From NCBI GenBank assembly GCA_002471665.1, contig DKQK01000028.1, positions 156,367 through 220,366 of the forward strand: a stretch of DNA of 64,000 nt, given 5' to 3'. This document shows, piece by piece, positions 40,361-49,414 of this stretch. Position numbers and translations under genes: made by a program. Below the pieces are notes generated by a model. The model saw only the letters and a program-made list of their open reading frames with translations, was not told the origin of the DNA and made no database searches. The stretch's first letter is position 1. Every line of letters starts with the position of its first letter. Source of the stretch: Gammaproteobacteria bacterium UBA7310. Lineage in GTDB: Bacteria; Pseudomonadota; Gammaproteobacteria; Pseudomonadales; Ketobacteraceae.

Positions 40361-43300
40361 ATGAGTACACAGATTCTTTCTAACAAGTTAACACGATTGA
40401 ACACCCTCTTTGCGATGGTGATCACCACGCTGTTTGCCGTGCAGGCCCACGCCATGTTCGGCTTCGAACCCTATTACAAATTCGGTGCCGTCTATACCCG
40501 CAGCATCGTGGTGGATCCCTCCACCAACATGCCCATCTGGGTGGAGTACGATGAAACCGGCCGCGAAGCCGGCGTCATCGGCGGCATGCAGGATGGGGAT
40601 TTCACCTTCAGTGGGACGGAATACCGCGCCTATCATGATCAATACACCCAGATCATGGAGGACATGCCGGATGCCATCTGGATGTCGGTTTACGACTATA
40701 TCACACAGCAAAATTTTGAAACTTATAATGGAGAAACATTTTCACCCGTTGCAATCAATCCGGACTATGAAAACGTACAGTTTGTATTGGTTCGCTCAAA
40801 AGAACTCACACAGATCCCAGACGGGGAGTATCACCTACTGGCTCGATTTCCTATTGACGTACGTAGGACAACCATCGGTGATTATGCGTCACTTTTAATA
40901 CGTTCAGATCCTGCAACCGGAGAAGTATCTAATATAGTTACTCCTTCCAATACTGACAACAATATAGGCTTTCGGGTTAAGTTCTTTGGTCCGGAAGGGG
41001 ATGATACAGGGGAGGAAGCGCTGGATGGCGTGGATACCACCACCATCAATTACCGTAAAGCCACAGATGTTATTTACGGGCCAATAGAAGGTGCTCGTAT
41101 TACCACCACACCGGCTGCGAGAATTACTGATGGCGCCGAAACCGGTGAAGACGGCAAGTACAGCATGCATTACACCCTGCCGCCTTGTCCGGGGTTCACC
41201 TTCAGCTACACCACACCTGCGTATCTGGAATTACAGTACAATCGCTTCAATCCGCGCCTACCCGGTTACCGAATCTACTGGCAGCAACGAATCGATTATG
41301 ATTTCTGCAATGGATTGGCTGCGACTGCCCCGCCATTAATTCGCCCGGCAGTAATCGGAATTTTAGCGAGCGCCGCTACGCCAGTTAAACGCCCCCGCGA
41401 TTTCCCCATCGACATCATGGTTATAAACGGTCGTGCGCGTCTGGAAAATCCCGATGGCAGTGGCGTGGACATTACTCCTGAACTAACAGATATACAAAGC
41501 GTTTGGGCTTTGGATAACTTCTCTAAATCAGCAACGCCACCTAGTTATGACCTTACAGTGCCTGGGTTCGTCAGACAGGTGCAAAGTAATTATGACTTTG
41601 ACCGCGATGGAGAGTTTGAAAACACGTTGTTGGGTAGGGTAGTAGAAGTTCCAGTAGAGGATGGTGAAGAGGGTGAAACAGAGAAAAAGTTCTTTTTGCA
41701 GAATGATGAAAACTATCCTTGCGTAGTATCACGTGATGAAAATGGAATTCTCTGTACACATCAAGGTGTTTTTCTTTCTTCTAAAGAAGGAGTACCTGGT
41801 GAAGATCAGCCCGACCTCCTAAGAATAGCGGATTGGCGGTTGTCAGATGGAAGCGAGTTTGATGATAAGGGATTGGTCACAACTTTGGGAGAAATAGATC
41901 TCAGTAATACCGATCTATATGTCTTTCGTGAATCCAACGGAGAGTTAATCGCAGAGCGCAGAGGTCTTAATACTGCCGAAGCCACTAGTGTCATCAAGAA
42001 TGACCTAGGCGCGGCCGATGGCGAGTTTTTCTACACTTTAGAAATGCGCGGTCCTCGAGAGGGTATCTATAGCGCAAGCTATCTTCGTAGAAATCCAGTA
42101 GATCCAGTAACAGGTAACCCTGTTGGTCCACAGAACGCCTACCGCTTCTGGCAACAACAGTCGGGAGTCGTTGAAAAGTTTTGGGACCGAGAAGCTGATC
42201 ATCTGCGCCCCGGTGAGCGTATTCGTATTATCGCGATTAACCGTGTCACTGGGTATATGGGTACTATCACTACAGAACTGAAAGCTCACAGTACTGAAGA
42301 TGAAGATGGTTACCTTCGTAACGCGATGGTAATTGACTACAATGTTGATGATATCATTATGCGCCCTCCCAATCTTAAGATATGGGCGGAGCGCAGTTAT
42401 ACCGTTGAGCAAGGTCTGACAAGAGGCACTCAGTACCTTCCAGACGATATGCGCGATGATAGTGATCCTAGTCAGAAATCAGCCCGAACAGTTGGCTTCG
42501 AAGGTGCTGCGCTGGGTACAGATACTGCGATCGTTGTTTATACAGAATGGTTGGATCACGATGGCAGAGCATTGCCGGAAGCCCTGGGCGATTACGGCTA
42601 TACAGCACGCTTCGCAAAGATCGTTGCACCGAATATTCTGGACGATGCAGCGGTTGGGGACAGTGCAGTTGCACAGTTCCCGGTGAAGCCAGGCAAACAT
42701 ACCAACGTAATACGTTTTTCAAATCCGAACAGTAACCGAGAGCATCTTTATATTCATGTGTCAGGCCAGCCTTTCACCAGGCAGTCTGAGTTCGATCAGC
42801 TTGAGGCTTTTTATGTGACTGGTGCCAACTCTGGCATGCAGGAATATCGACCCGATCGATATGTCCCCTTCAAGGTCCCAGTCTATAACGAGGACGATAG
42901 CCTGGAATCCCAACAAGTATATCGTGAATTTGTTAAAGCTCAGGGCGAAGATGCAGACATCACCACTCCCAAGCCAGAGCCAATATATGAGTGGCTTTAT
43001 CGCCCTGAATTTCAGTTCAGTATCTACGATCTGACCCAACAGCAAATTCGAAGGCAAATAACAGCTGATGATGTTGAAGATATCTATACCAGCGAGAACC
43101 CGGTTATAGCGTCCACTGACGAATTAGTGGCCTTTGCATACAGCCTGCTGAGTCGCGATATTAACAGTGATGGCCTCGATAACGATACCTTAACGGCGTT
43201 TAGCTATGACGGTGAAAGAGAACTTATCATCGCATTAGGCGAAGAAGAAATGCTGGCTACAATAGGTAGTGATCAGACAATAACGTTTGAAAACTTGGGG

Positions 43301-46300
43301 GCGTTGGCAGGTTTAGATCCAGAAGATTATCTGAGCATGCGATTGTACAGTAACAACGATGCTGCAAATGTTCTGTGGGAATGGGCCTTTGAATATCTTG
43401 ATTTCTATGCCGTACTGGACAATGACATCTTACCGGCAGAAGACGGAGCCGTAGAAATATCAGCTGATACACCCGAAGTAGATCTAGTAGCCCATATTCT
43501 GGGCTTCGCTAATCGAGACCCAGAATCAAAATACCCGGTATCAATCAGATGGGAGCTGGAGGGTGAGGGTGAACTCGAGACGTCCGTTGAGGTAGATGAT
43601 GAGTTCGCCATATTTAACAATAAACTGACTTTAACCAACAAGGCAGGTGATATAGCCAAAGTTACGGCTGTCCTTACAAACAACTCATCAGGTGATACGC
43701 AGCGATTGCCTTTGATTTTTCGTGTTGTTCCTGGGGTGCCAACGTCTATAACCGTATCACCAGATGACGATAATCAGCTATTTGTGGGTGGCGTGGGTGA
43801 AGTCTCTTTGTCCGGTGTTGCAAAAGACGCTTGGGGTAACACCGTTGCGGACGGCACGGCTGTAGGCATAACGACAGACGGCTCTTTAGAGGTTTCGAGC
43901 CGTCCGGATGTTACAACCAACGGTGCATTCCAGTTTTCACTTAAAGGATCGGATTATGCAGAGGCCTGCGAATTTACAGTTAGGATTGGGGCCACATCGC
44001 TTCCTGTAGCAATAGATGTAAGACCTGTAAATATCAGCATCACGGGCTTATCGCCAGCGATGGAAACTGATAGTAAACAACAGTTTCAAATATCGGTAAC
44101 TGCAGATGGCGCAGCGCAGCCGAATTATCCTCTGGATGTTTGGGCTGAAAAAGGGCGATTGAGCGCATCCAGCATCATTACAGGAGAAGATGGTACTGCG
44201 ACATTAACCTTGTTCACACCAACACACGAGACGGAAGTCGTTGTCAAAGCGATGGCGGCGTTACAAGCTCCTACTGAACAGCTCGTTCAAGTTCAATACC
44301 CGAATGATAATACCCCCAGAATAAATAACTATCGCGGTAAAATGGTGGGTGACACAACAGCACCATCGGTGTTCACGCATACCCGCTGGGACGGCTCCAT
44401 ATTCAATATTGAGAAGGCCGTAGCCGGGGAAGTTGAGGTAATGGGAGCTCCCAATCAGCAGCTCAGCCTTGAATTAGGTAACGCATTTTTGCCTAACCGT
44501 TTGACACAAGCTGCTTATTGGATGAATAACGTTGACGAGGGGGTTCTAACCGACGAGGTAGGTCTCTCGTCAGGTGTTGTAGAGAACGTAACCTTGGTTG
44601 AGGACACTTTGGGAGGGACGGGCTTCAGTTTTCAATTTTCTCAGCAGCGCAATGAGTTAGATGAAATCATCGTTCACAGCCGCGCTAAAGTAGTGAGTGC
44701 GTCCAGGTTGCAATTGGCTGATGGATTATCATTTTCTCTGGAGGTGAAAGCTAATCAGCCAGGTGGCCAATTGGTGAACCTGGGCAATGGAATAATCTTG
44801 GCTCTGCAAACTGATGGTAGCTTAAGCCTGACGGCAAATATGGACGATGCCAGCAGCTACACATTAAATCATCCTGGTTTCTTACTAAATCAATGGCAAA
44901 AGATAGCCGTAACATTGGACGCAGGTAGCCTTCGTCTTCAGGTTGGAGAAGATGAATACTCAACGTCTGTCACTGGGGTTGTCCAGTATGGTGATATTGC
45001 TTTGCAGGATGCTGTGGACGCGGGCGGTAATCCCCTTTCGTCCAACTATGGCTTGGTAGTAGGGCAGGCCTATGATGGGAAGATAAATACCTTACGTTGG
45101 TTTAATCTTTCATCCTCTCCATTGATAACCTTTGCTGATGGTTCTGAATCTAGAACAGTGTTGTTACCAGAGTCGGGCACAGCTCAAGTAGTAGTTGAAG
45201 GTAAGGGAGAGTTATTGAGCTTTGGTAGTGAGTTATCAAAGCAAAATATTGCAATATCAATAGGGCAGGAAAGTCAAGTTCTGACTTTAATGTCGACCGC
45301 AGCTTTCGAGCGCATTGCAGCAGCGATGCTTGATGCGGGCATCGTGCCGGGCGACCCAGGATTCGATGAAGGTTACCTGAATGATACGACTGCTCAAAGC
45401 CTTGATGGTTACAATAGTGGTCAGTATTACTCTCGCCATGTTGCCATTTTGTTCCCTGAAGCCTATGCATACGACATCGGCTTTATGGATATACTAGAGA
45501 TCGTTGCCAGTTTCTTGGCCTTGGACAGCTTGCAAGTGATCTGGGATCAGGTGGGCAATATGCTCTCAGGGCGCGATGTGGATATTGTCGCGTTTTCTGT
45601 AGCTTTGTTGGACGTGTTGACGTTGTTTCCGCCGGCTGCTCCTCTGAAAGCAGTTACTACACCCGCAAAACTTGCAATTAAATTATTGAAGCTGGGAAAT
45701 AATAAAGCAGTTAAATATCTGGGTGGTGTTTTTAAGAAAATGTTCCAGAAAGCCAAGGGGCGTGATTTCAGATTGGTTTACCAAGGCGTAGCCTTCATGA
45801 TTATTGTGGCCGATATGGCGACAGATGAGGAGTCTCGGGAAGCTATCGGACAAATTTCCAATATGATTAATTCCACAGACGATTTTTTAGATATTCTGGA
45901 ATTTGTCTCTTTGGCGGATGATGAGACCGAGCTACCGGATACCGCCAGTATTGATGCGATGAATAGCACTTGGCTTGAGGAGTTTCTTGTCAGCAATAAT
46001 GCAGTTATGCAGGCTAGAGCCAAGTTGCCTTTGGGTATAGGTAAAAAGTGGGCATCAGCACTCAAGAAGTTAAAACCAATGTTAGATGACTTGCCCGGAG
46101 GGACTGCAGCGAAAACATTAGGCGTATTCGCCAAGACAGTTAAGAATATGCCTCCTGGCGATAGAGCCCGATTCATTAGACATGCATTTAATATCGGGAT
46201 GATTAGAGCCATCTTCACAGTAGTGAAAAGAGGTGGGAAACCTGAAACAGTTAAGAATTTTCTGCTTGGCTTTGGCGGACAAAGAATACCACCCATTACT

Positions 46301-47260
46301 ATGTTGGCTATTATTGGCTACATTGAACAACAGATACTGGATGGACAGCTGTTTCCTGAAAATGGTACCTATGCGCTTGGTACAGATCGAAATACGGCGC
46401 TTGCTCGACTCACTACTCTCATTTTGATGGCAGGGTACAGTTCAGCGGTAGATTCTGAAGACACCAAGCCAAGAGCAAATCAGGTGCAAGGTGCGGCGTT
46501 TCAGCTTATGCATTTGGCACTACTGCACGCAACTGGCAGTACCATTATAGGGATTGAGGTGCCGAGAATTGTCTATATATTTAAGAGAAAAGAAGATCTA
46601 GAAGACGATCCATTGAATATAACAAGAGCTCTGAAATACGGGCGAAGAGTGGATATTGTAACTGAAGGAACTGATTCGGCTGAAGAGTGGCATGAAGTGA
46701 AGTCTTGGCAATCACGGAAAAATGGCGATTCGCCTACGAATAAGCCGTACAGTATTAAGGAATGGCGCTGGGCCACTAACCCCAGGAAAGATGGTAATAA
46801 AGGTGAGAACAGCACAGAAAAACGCGGGAAAACGGCCCATCACCAGTTTGTGTTGGATCGAATCGCAAAAGGCGTTGGCGTAACTGAAGACGCACCACAA
46901 GGTGGTTTGCAGACTACGAATATTGAAGTGTCTGAGTACTTATGGCAATTTCATAAGTTCAAAACCTATAGCCGTGCTAAAGGAAAAAAAGGAACGAAAA
47001 CTTTGATTGCAAGAAGTGCTGACCTTGATTTAATTGAAGAACAGCTGGTAAAAGATCCAGAGGGAATTCCGTCGAGAGTTCCGACTATATTTAAATCACA
47101 TTTGGCGGATGGTGATTCGTTTCCTGGCTCGCATATTAAGGAGGGTGCTTTAAGTGTGTTGCTTCAAAGCTTAAAGAACAGTTTGCAGGATGAGCTGGAA
47201 GAGGCTATACAGGAAGAATTAGACGATTATGAAATTCCTGGCGGCGTAGTAAGTTTTTAG
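40361..47260 (+). CDS. Large secreted polymorphic-toxin-like protein with C-terminal PD-(D/E)xK nuclease candidate
   Basis: A 2299-residue protein with a Sec signal peptide ending AHA (residue 31) and a ribosome site (aataggga) 12 bp after the preceding gene. The N-terminal part includes a carboxypeptidase-regulatory-like segment near residues 240-290 and many acidic turns. Ig/filamin-like domains lie at about 1123-1225 and 1225-1310, and a LamG/concanavalin-like domain at about 1405-1610. Residues about 1700-2036 are helical and hydrophobic and contain a 'LLDVLTLFPPAAPLKAV' stretch like pretoxin regions of polymorphic toxins. Residues about 2080-2250 carry Asp2098 and Glu2112-Val-Lys2114 in the order of a PD-(D/E)xK nuclease, followed by a basic, Trp-rich segment. 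I infer an exported nuclease effector. Two small genes directly downstream could be its immunity genes. Most of the gene after about 40700 looks more AT-rich than the upstream genes. Confidence 0.8.
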   Translation: MSTQILSNKLTRLNTLFAMVITTLFAVQAHAMFGFEPYYKFGAVYTRSIVVDPSTNMPIWVEYDETGREAGVIGGMQDGDFTFSGTEYRAYHDQYTQIMEDMPDAIWMSVYDYITQQNFETYNGETFSPVAINPDYENVQFVLVRSKELTQIPDGEYHLLARFPIDVRRTTIGDYASLLIRSDPATGEVSNIVTPSNTDNNIGFRVKFFGPEGDDTGEEALDGVDTTTINYRKATDVIYGPIEGARITTTPAARITDGAETGEDGKYSMHYTLPPCPGFTFSYTTPAYLELQYNRFNPRLPGYRIYWQQRIDYDFCNGLAATAPPLIRPAVIGILASAATPVKRPRDFPIDIMVINGRARLENPDGSGVDITPELTDIQSVWALDNFSKSATPPSYDLTVPGFVRQVQSNYDFDRDGEFENTLLGRVVEVPVEDGEEGETEKKFFLQNDENYPCVVSRDENGILCTHQGVFLSSKEGVPGEDQPDLLRIADWRLSDGSEFDDKGLVTTLGEIDLSNTDLYVFRESNGELIAERRGLNTAEATSVIKNDLGAADGEFFYTLEMRGPREGIYSASYLRRNPVDPVTGNPVGPQNAYRFWQQQSGVVEKFWDREADHLRPGERIRIIAINRVTGYMGTITTELKAHSTEDEDGYLRNAMVIDYNVDDIIMRPPNLKIWAERSYTVEQGLTRGTQYLPDDMRDDSDPSQKSARTVGFEGAALGTDTAIVVYTEWLDHDGRALPEALGDYGYTARFAKIVAPNILDDAAVGDSAVAQFPVKPGKHTNVIRFSNPNSNREHLYIHVSGQPFTRQSEFDQLEAFYVTGANSGMQEYRPDRYVPFKVPVYNEDDSLESQQVYREFVKAQGEDADITTPKPEPIYEWLYRPEFQFSIYDLTQQQIRRQITADDVEDIYTSENPVIASTDELVAFAYSLLSRDINSDGLDNDTLTAFSYDGERELIIALGEEEMLATIGSDQTITFENLGALAGLDPEDYLSMRLYSNNDAANVLWEWAFEYLDFYAVLDNDILPAEDGAVEISADTPEVDLVAHILGFANRDPESKYPVSIRWELEGEGELETSVEVDDEFAIFNNKLTLTNKAGDIAKVTAVLTNNSSGDTQRLPLIFRVVPGVPTSITVSPDDDNQLFVGGVGEVSLSGVAKDAWGNTVADGTAVGITTDGSLEVSSRPDVTTNGAFQFSLKGSDYAEACEFTVRIGATSLPVAIDVRPVNISITGLSPAMETDSKQQFQISVTADGAAQPNYPLDVWAEKGRLSASSIITGEDGTATLTLFTPTHETEVVVKAMAALQAPTEQLVQVQYPNDNTPRINNYRGKMVGDTTAPSVFTHTRWDGSIFNIEKAVAGEVEVMGAPNQQLSLELGNAFLPNRLTQAAYWMNNVDEGVLTDEVGLSSGVVENVTLVEDTLGGTGFSFQFSQQRNELDEIIVHSRAKVVSASRLQLADGLSFSLEVKANQPGGQLVNLGNGIILALQTDGSLSLTANMDDASSYTLNHPGFLLNQWQKIAVTLDAGSLRLQVGEDEYSTSVTGVVQYGDIALQDAVDAGGNPLSSNYGLVVGQAYDGKINTLRWFNLSSSPLITFADGSESRTVLLPESGTAQVVVEGKGELLSFGSELSKQNIAISIGQESQVLTLMSTAAFERIAAAMLDAGIVPGDPGFDEGYLNDTTAQSLDGYNSGQYYSRHVAILFPEAYAYDIGFMDILEIVASFLALDSLQVIWDQVGNMLSGRDVDIVAFSVALLDVLTLFPPAAPLKAVTTPAKLAIKLLKLGNNKAVKYLGGVFKKMFQKAKGRDFRLVYQGVAFMIIVADMATDEESREAIGQISNMINSTDDFLDILEFVSLADDETELPDTASIDAMNSTWLEEFLVSNNAVMQARAKLPLGIGKKWASALKKLKPMLDDLPGGTAAKTLGVFAKTVKNMPPGDRARFIRHAFNIGMIRAIFTVVKRGGKPETVKNFLLGFGGQRIPPITMLAIIGYIEQQILDGQLFPENGTYALGTDRNTALARLTTLILMAGYSSAVDSEDTKPRANQVQGAAFQLMHLALLHATGSTIIGIEVPRIVYIFKRKEDLEDDPLNITRALKYGRRVDIVTEGTDSAEEWHEVKSWQSRKNGDSPTNKPYSIKEWRWATNPRKDGNKGENSTEKRGKTAHHQFVLDRIAKGVGVTEDAPQGGLQTTNIEVSEYLWQFHKFKTYSRAKGKKGTKTLIARSADLDLIEEQLVKDPEGIPSRVPTIFKSHLADGDSFPGSHIKEGALSVLLQSLKNSLQDELEEAIQEELDDYEIPGGVVSF
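45460..46470 (+). other. Hydrophobic pretoxin-like segment of the 2299-residue protein
   Basis: Residues about 1700-2036 hold five or more hydrophobic helices, for example 'DILEIVASFLALDSLQVI', 'IVAFSVALLDVLTLFPPAAP', 'YQGVAFMIIVADMA', 'ITMLAIIGYI' and 'LTTLILMAGYSSAV', interleaved with Lys-rich amphipathic helices. Polymorphic toxins often carry such a segment just before the toxin domain, where it may help membrane passage or release. This is a reading of the hydrophobic pattern and position only. Confidence 0.5.
46600..47130 (+). other. C-terminal PD-(D/E)xK-type nuclease candidate domain
   Basis: The segment begins after 'YIFKRKEDLEDD'. The key residues are in 'RRVDIV' (Asp2098 at 46652) and 'WHEVKSW' (Glu2112, Lys2114 at 46694-46702), the spacing and strand context expected for a D-x(n)-ExK active site. 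A basic linker with several Trp, 'AHHQFVLDRIAKG' and 'LWQFHKFKT' follow. It could be a DNase or RNase toxin domain; a named toxin family cannot be assigned by eye. Confidence 0.55.
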
Positions 47261-47261
47261 A

Positions 47262-48197
47262 GTGGCTGATAATAGAATGAGCTCGATATACAGCAGTATT
47301 CCAACAGAAAGTGAGTGGTTAGAAAAAAGAGAAAACGAGTGGGCAGTTTATGAAGAAAACACGTTTTTTACCGGAAATACGCCAAAGAAGGAGGTGATGG
47401 CGTATAGTGAGTATTTTCTGAATGGCGACATTAAGGCGTTCACAGACAAAACTATTCCCCACATGGCCTCGCTCATATACTTATCGCCGGTTCAATCTCT
47501 GGATGATCTTAAACTAGTAATTGAATCATCGCTTCGCTGGAGCCTGGCTAATGCAGAGAATCCGGAATGGCGAATGCGTAACCACGGCTATAATGGTGAC
47601 TGGGATGCTTTTCTTATGAGCGTTGTTGAAAACTGCTATATCGCCAATTCGCAATTCTCTAGCGACTATCGTCTTTGGTTAGATATGTTCAAATGGATAT
47701 ACGGCACCAAATACGATCCAACCCGTGTTGTCGAGTTGGTGGCTGGAGAACCGCACTCCAGAATACATGTAAAATTTAATATAGCTAAAACATGCAACGT
47801 ATTATCAAGAGGTATAAAAGGTTATTTGTTTTATGAGAATGAACGGGAGACTGGAGAGCGGTTCAAACACCTGGTTGATTATTTTTTAAGCCTGTATCCG
47901 CACTGTAATCCTGTGTTCTTTTCGAAGCAATTACCATCCAGCTCAAAGGTTAAAATAGAAGGTGTAACCTATCGAAAAGGGGCATATATTCAACAGAGAT
48001 CGTTTCTTGCGGCCATAAATAACATACTGACTCCGTACGATGAGGAAGATGGTAGAACGGAATTAGTTCCCTCTGACCCCGATTTGTTAGACAAGCTCCT
48101 TAAAGGACTAAAACAACCAACAATGCCCCCTGAGTATTACGAGCTTGAAAAGTTCGTGATCAGCAAGGGCTATGACTGTCTTAGCGCATCTGAATAA
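47262..48197 (+). CDS. Cytoplasmic protein, candidate immunity protein for the upstream toxin-like protein
   Basis: A 311-residue protein without signal peptide or membrane helix, mostly helical with many aromatic residues ('WEWL'-type and 'DYRLWLDMFKWIYG' segments). It starts 1 bp after the stop of the toxin-like gene, with GTG at 47262 or ATG at 47277 as possible starts; neither has a strong ribosome site, as is usual for translationally coupled genes. Size, helical content, position and low GC fit an immunity protein (for example those paired with PD-(D/E)xK nuclease effectors), but I do not recognise a family. A role in modifying or regulating the toxin is an alternative. Confidence 0.7.
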   Translation: MADNRMSSIYSSIPTESEWLEKRENEWAVYEENTFFTGNTPKKEVMAYSEYFLNGDIKAFTDKTIPHMASLIYLSPVQSLDDLKLVIESSLRWSLANAENPEWRMRNHGYNGDWDAFLMSVVENCYIANSQFSSDYRLWLDMFKWIYGTKYDPTRVVELVAGEPHSRIHVKFNIAKTCNVLSRGIKGYLFYENERETGERFKHLVDYFLSLYPHCNPVFFSKQLPSSSKVKIEGVTYRKGAYIQQRSFLAAINNILTPYDEEDGRTELVPSDPDLLDKLLKGLKQPTMPPEYYELEKFVISKGYDCLSASE

Positions 48198-48222
48198 TTG
48201 CTAATATATTTAGGGTGTCTGC

Positions 48223-48738
48223 GTGAGTGATTTTGATAAAGATTTGTATAAATTTGCCTTGCGTTACGGTTATCAGATATCAGATAGTGACCACTCTGAA
48301 CCCAGTAACACAAGCCTTGTTCACGCGCACCTGTTTGACGCGTTCGAACTGTTGGGACATGTGGAATATTCAGAGCAAGGTTGTGGCCCCGCTAATTACC
48401 TTTGGGAGCTTATCGACGTATACCTACAGCAAATTCCAGGTAACTCATGGAAGGTTTACGATTGCGATTCAGATGATGGTTGGATGACTGCCAAGGTGGA
48501 GCTCGTCAGTTCAGATGGGGAAACCTACCAGTTCGTATTGGAAGATATATTTGATAGTGACTGGGTTCCTGCTCAATTGCCCGCAAAAATGCGTGCGTTC
48601 TCTAAAGAGAATTGTGACAAAACGCTGGTTACGTTTTTTGGTGATGATCCCTTTGTGATATTGGCTATGCCTCATAATGCAGCTGAAGAAATCTACTCGT
48701 TAATTCGCAAGCATGCAGGGCTGACTCAAAGCGACTGA
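48223..48738 (+). CDS. Small acidic cytoplasmic protein, second candidate immunity gene
   Basis: A 171-residue acidic protein without export signal. It starts at GTG 48223 behind an agggtg ribosome site, 25 bp after the previous gene. Acidic patches ('YDCDSDDGWMTAKVELVSSD', 'LEDIFDSDW') would suit an inhibitor of a basic nucleic-acid-binding toxin domain. It overlaps the 3' end of the convergent signal peptidase-like gene by 13 bp. No family is recognised; immunity is inferred only from position, charge and size. Confidence 0.65.
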   Translation: MSDFDKDLYKFALRYGYQISDSDHSEPSNTSLVHAHLFDAFELLGHVEYSEQGCGPANYLWELIDVYLQQIPGNSWKVYDCDSDDGWMTAKVELVSSDGETYQFVLEDIFDSDWVPAQLPAKMRAFSKENCDKTLVTFFGDDPFVILAMPHNAAEEIYSLIRKHAGLTQSD

Positions 48739-49403
48739 AGGGCTCGCTCACCATTTCTAAATGAAAACCAGACGAAATCAACTTGACCAATGATTAGTGC
48801 AGAATCGATCCATCCGAACTGACGGCTATCCTGACTGCGTGCAGGATTATCTCCCTCTATATAAATCCATCGAGTTTGCCCATCTTCTTTTACACGAGTA
48901 ACCCGCTTCACTAGAATCACTCCTTGTGGCTCCTTGCGTGTAACCACTACATCACCCTTTTTGGCGGGGTGTGCGTTGAAAGCCCAGCTATCAACCAGCA
49001 CCACATCTCCTGGCATCAAAGTGGGGGACATGGAAACAGATGGTATGTGATAAAAACCAAAACCAAACCACGTTTCCTTATAAATATGGCTTGTAGTCAC
49101 GATAGAGCCGTTCAGCGCGATAAGACCAATCACTAATAACACGATAATCCGAGCCGGTCTAGATTTTGATTTTATGCCTAATCCTAATCCGTAGGTGAGT
49201 AAGTGCAAAGCAATCAGAAACCCCAGCATGGAAATAAAACCTAAGGGTGTGGTTACCCAGCGTGTTAAGCTAAAAAGAATCACTATCAAAAGCCCGAATA
49301 AGGGAATCGAGAAAGCCCAAACGGAATATCGAGTGGATAGCAATGTTCCCCCGGGGAAAACACTACAAAGCAAAATACGCAAGGCTGAAGTGAAAATCTT
49401 CAT
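48726..49403 (-). CDS. Signal peptidase I (S26 family) paralogue
   Basis: A 225-residue membrane protein. Three or four hydrophobic segments in the first 110 residues are followed by the S26 catalytic boxes: 'PSVSMSPTLMPGDVVLVDS' (catalytic Ser in the SM pair), 'ILVKRVTRV' (catalytic Lys) and 'EGDNPARSQDSRQFGWI' (GDN...SDSR-type box). The extra N-terminal transmembrane helices are unlike the two of E. coli LepB, so this is more likely a specialised paralogue than the housekeeping enzyme. The ATG at 49403 (MKIFTSALR) is preferred over an upstream GTG at 49451, because that would run well into the divergent gene. It would cleave signal peptides on the periplasmic side of the inner membrane. Neighbourhood suggests, but does not prove, that it serves secreted proteins of the cluster. 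Confidence 0.85.
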   Translation of the reverse strand: MKIFTSALRILLCSVFPGGTLLSTRYSVWAFSIPLFGLLIVILFSLTRWVTTPLGFISMLGFLIALHLLTYGLGLGIKSKSRPARIIVLLVIGLIALNGSIVTTSHIYKETWFGFGFYHIPSVSMSPTLMPGDVVLVDSWAFNAHPAKKGDVVVTRKEPQGVILVKRVTRVKEDGQTRWIYIEGDNPARSQDSRQFGWIDSALIIGQVDFVWFSFRNGERALQSL

Positions 49404-49414
49404 AAGAGATAACA

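Noticed and set aside
40361..47260. Rhs/YD-repeat or two-partner (CDI) toxin for the 2299-residue protein
   Set aside because: No YD repeats, no filamentous haemagglutinin repeats, no TPS domain and no CdiB-like gene are present; only the C-terminal organisation resembles those systems.
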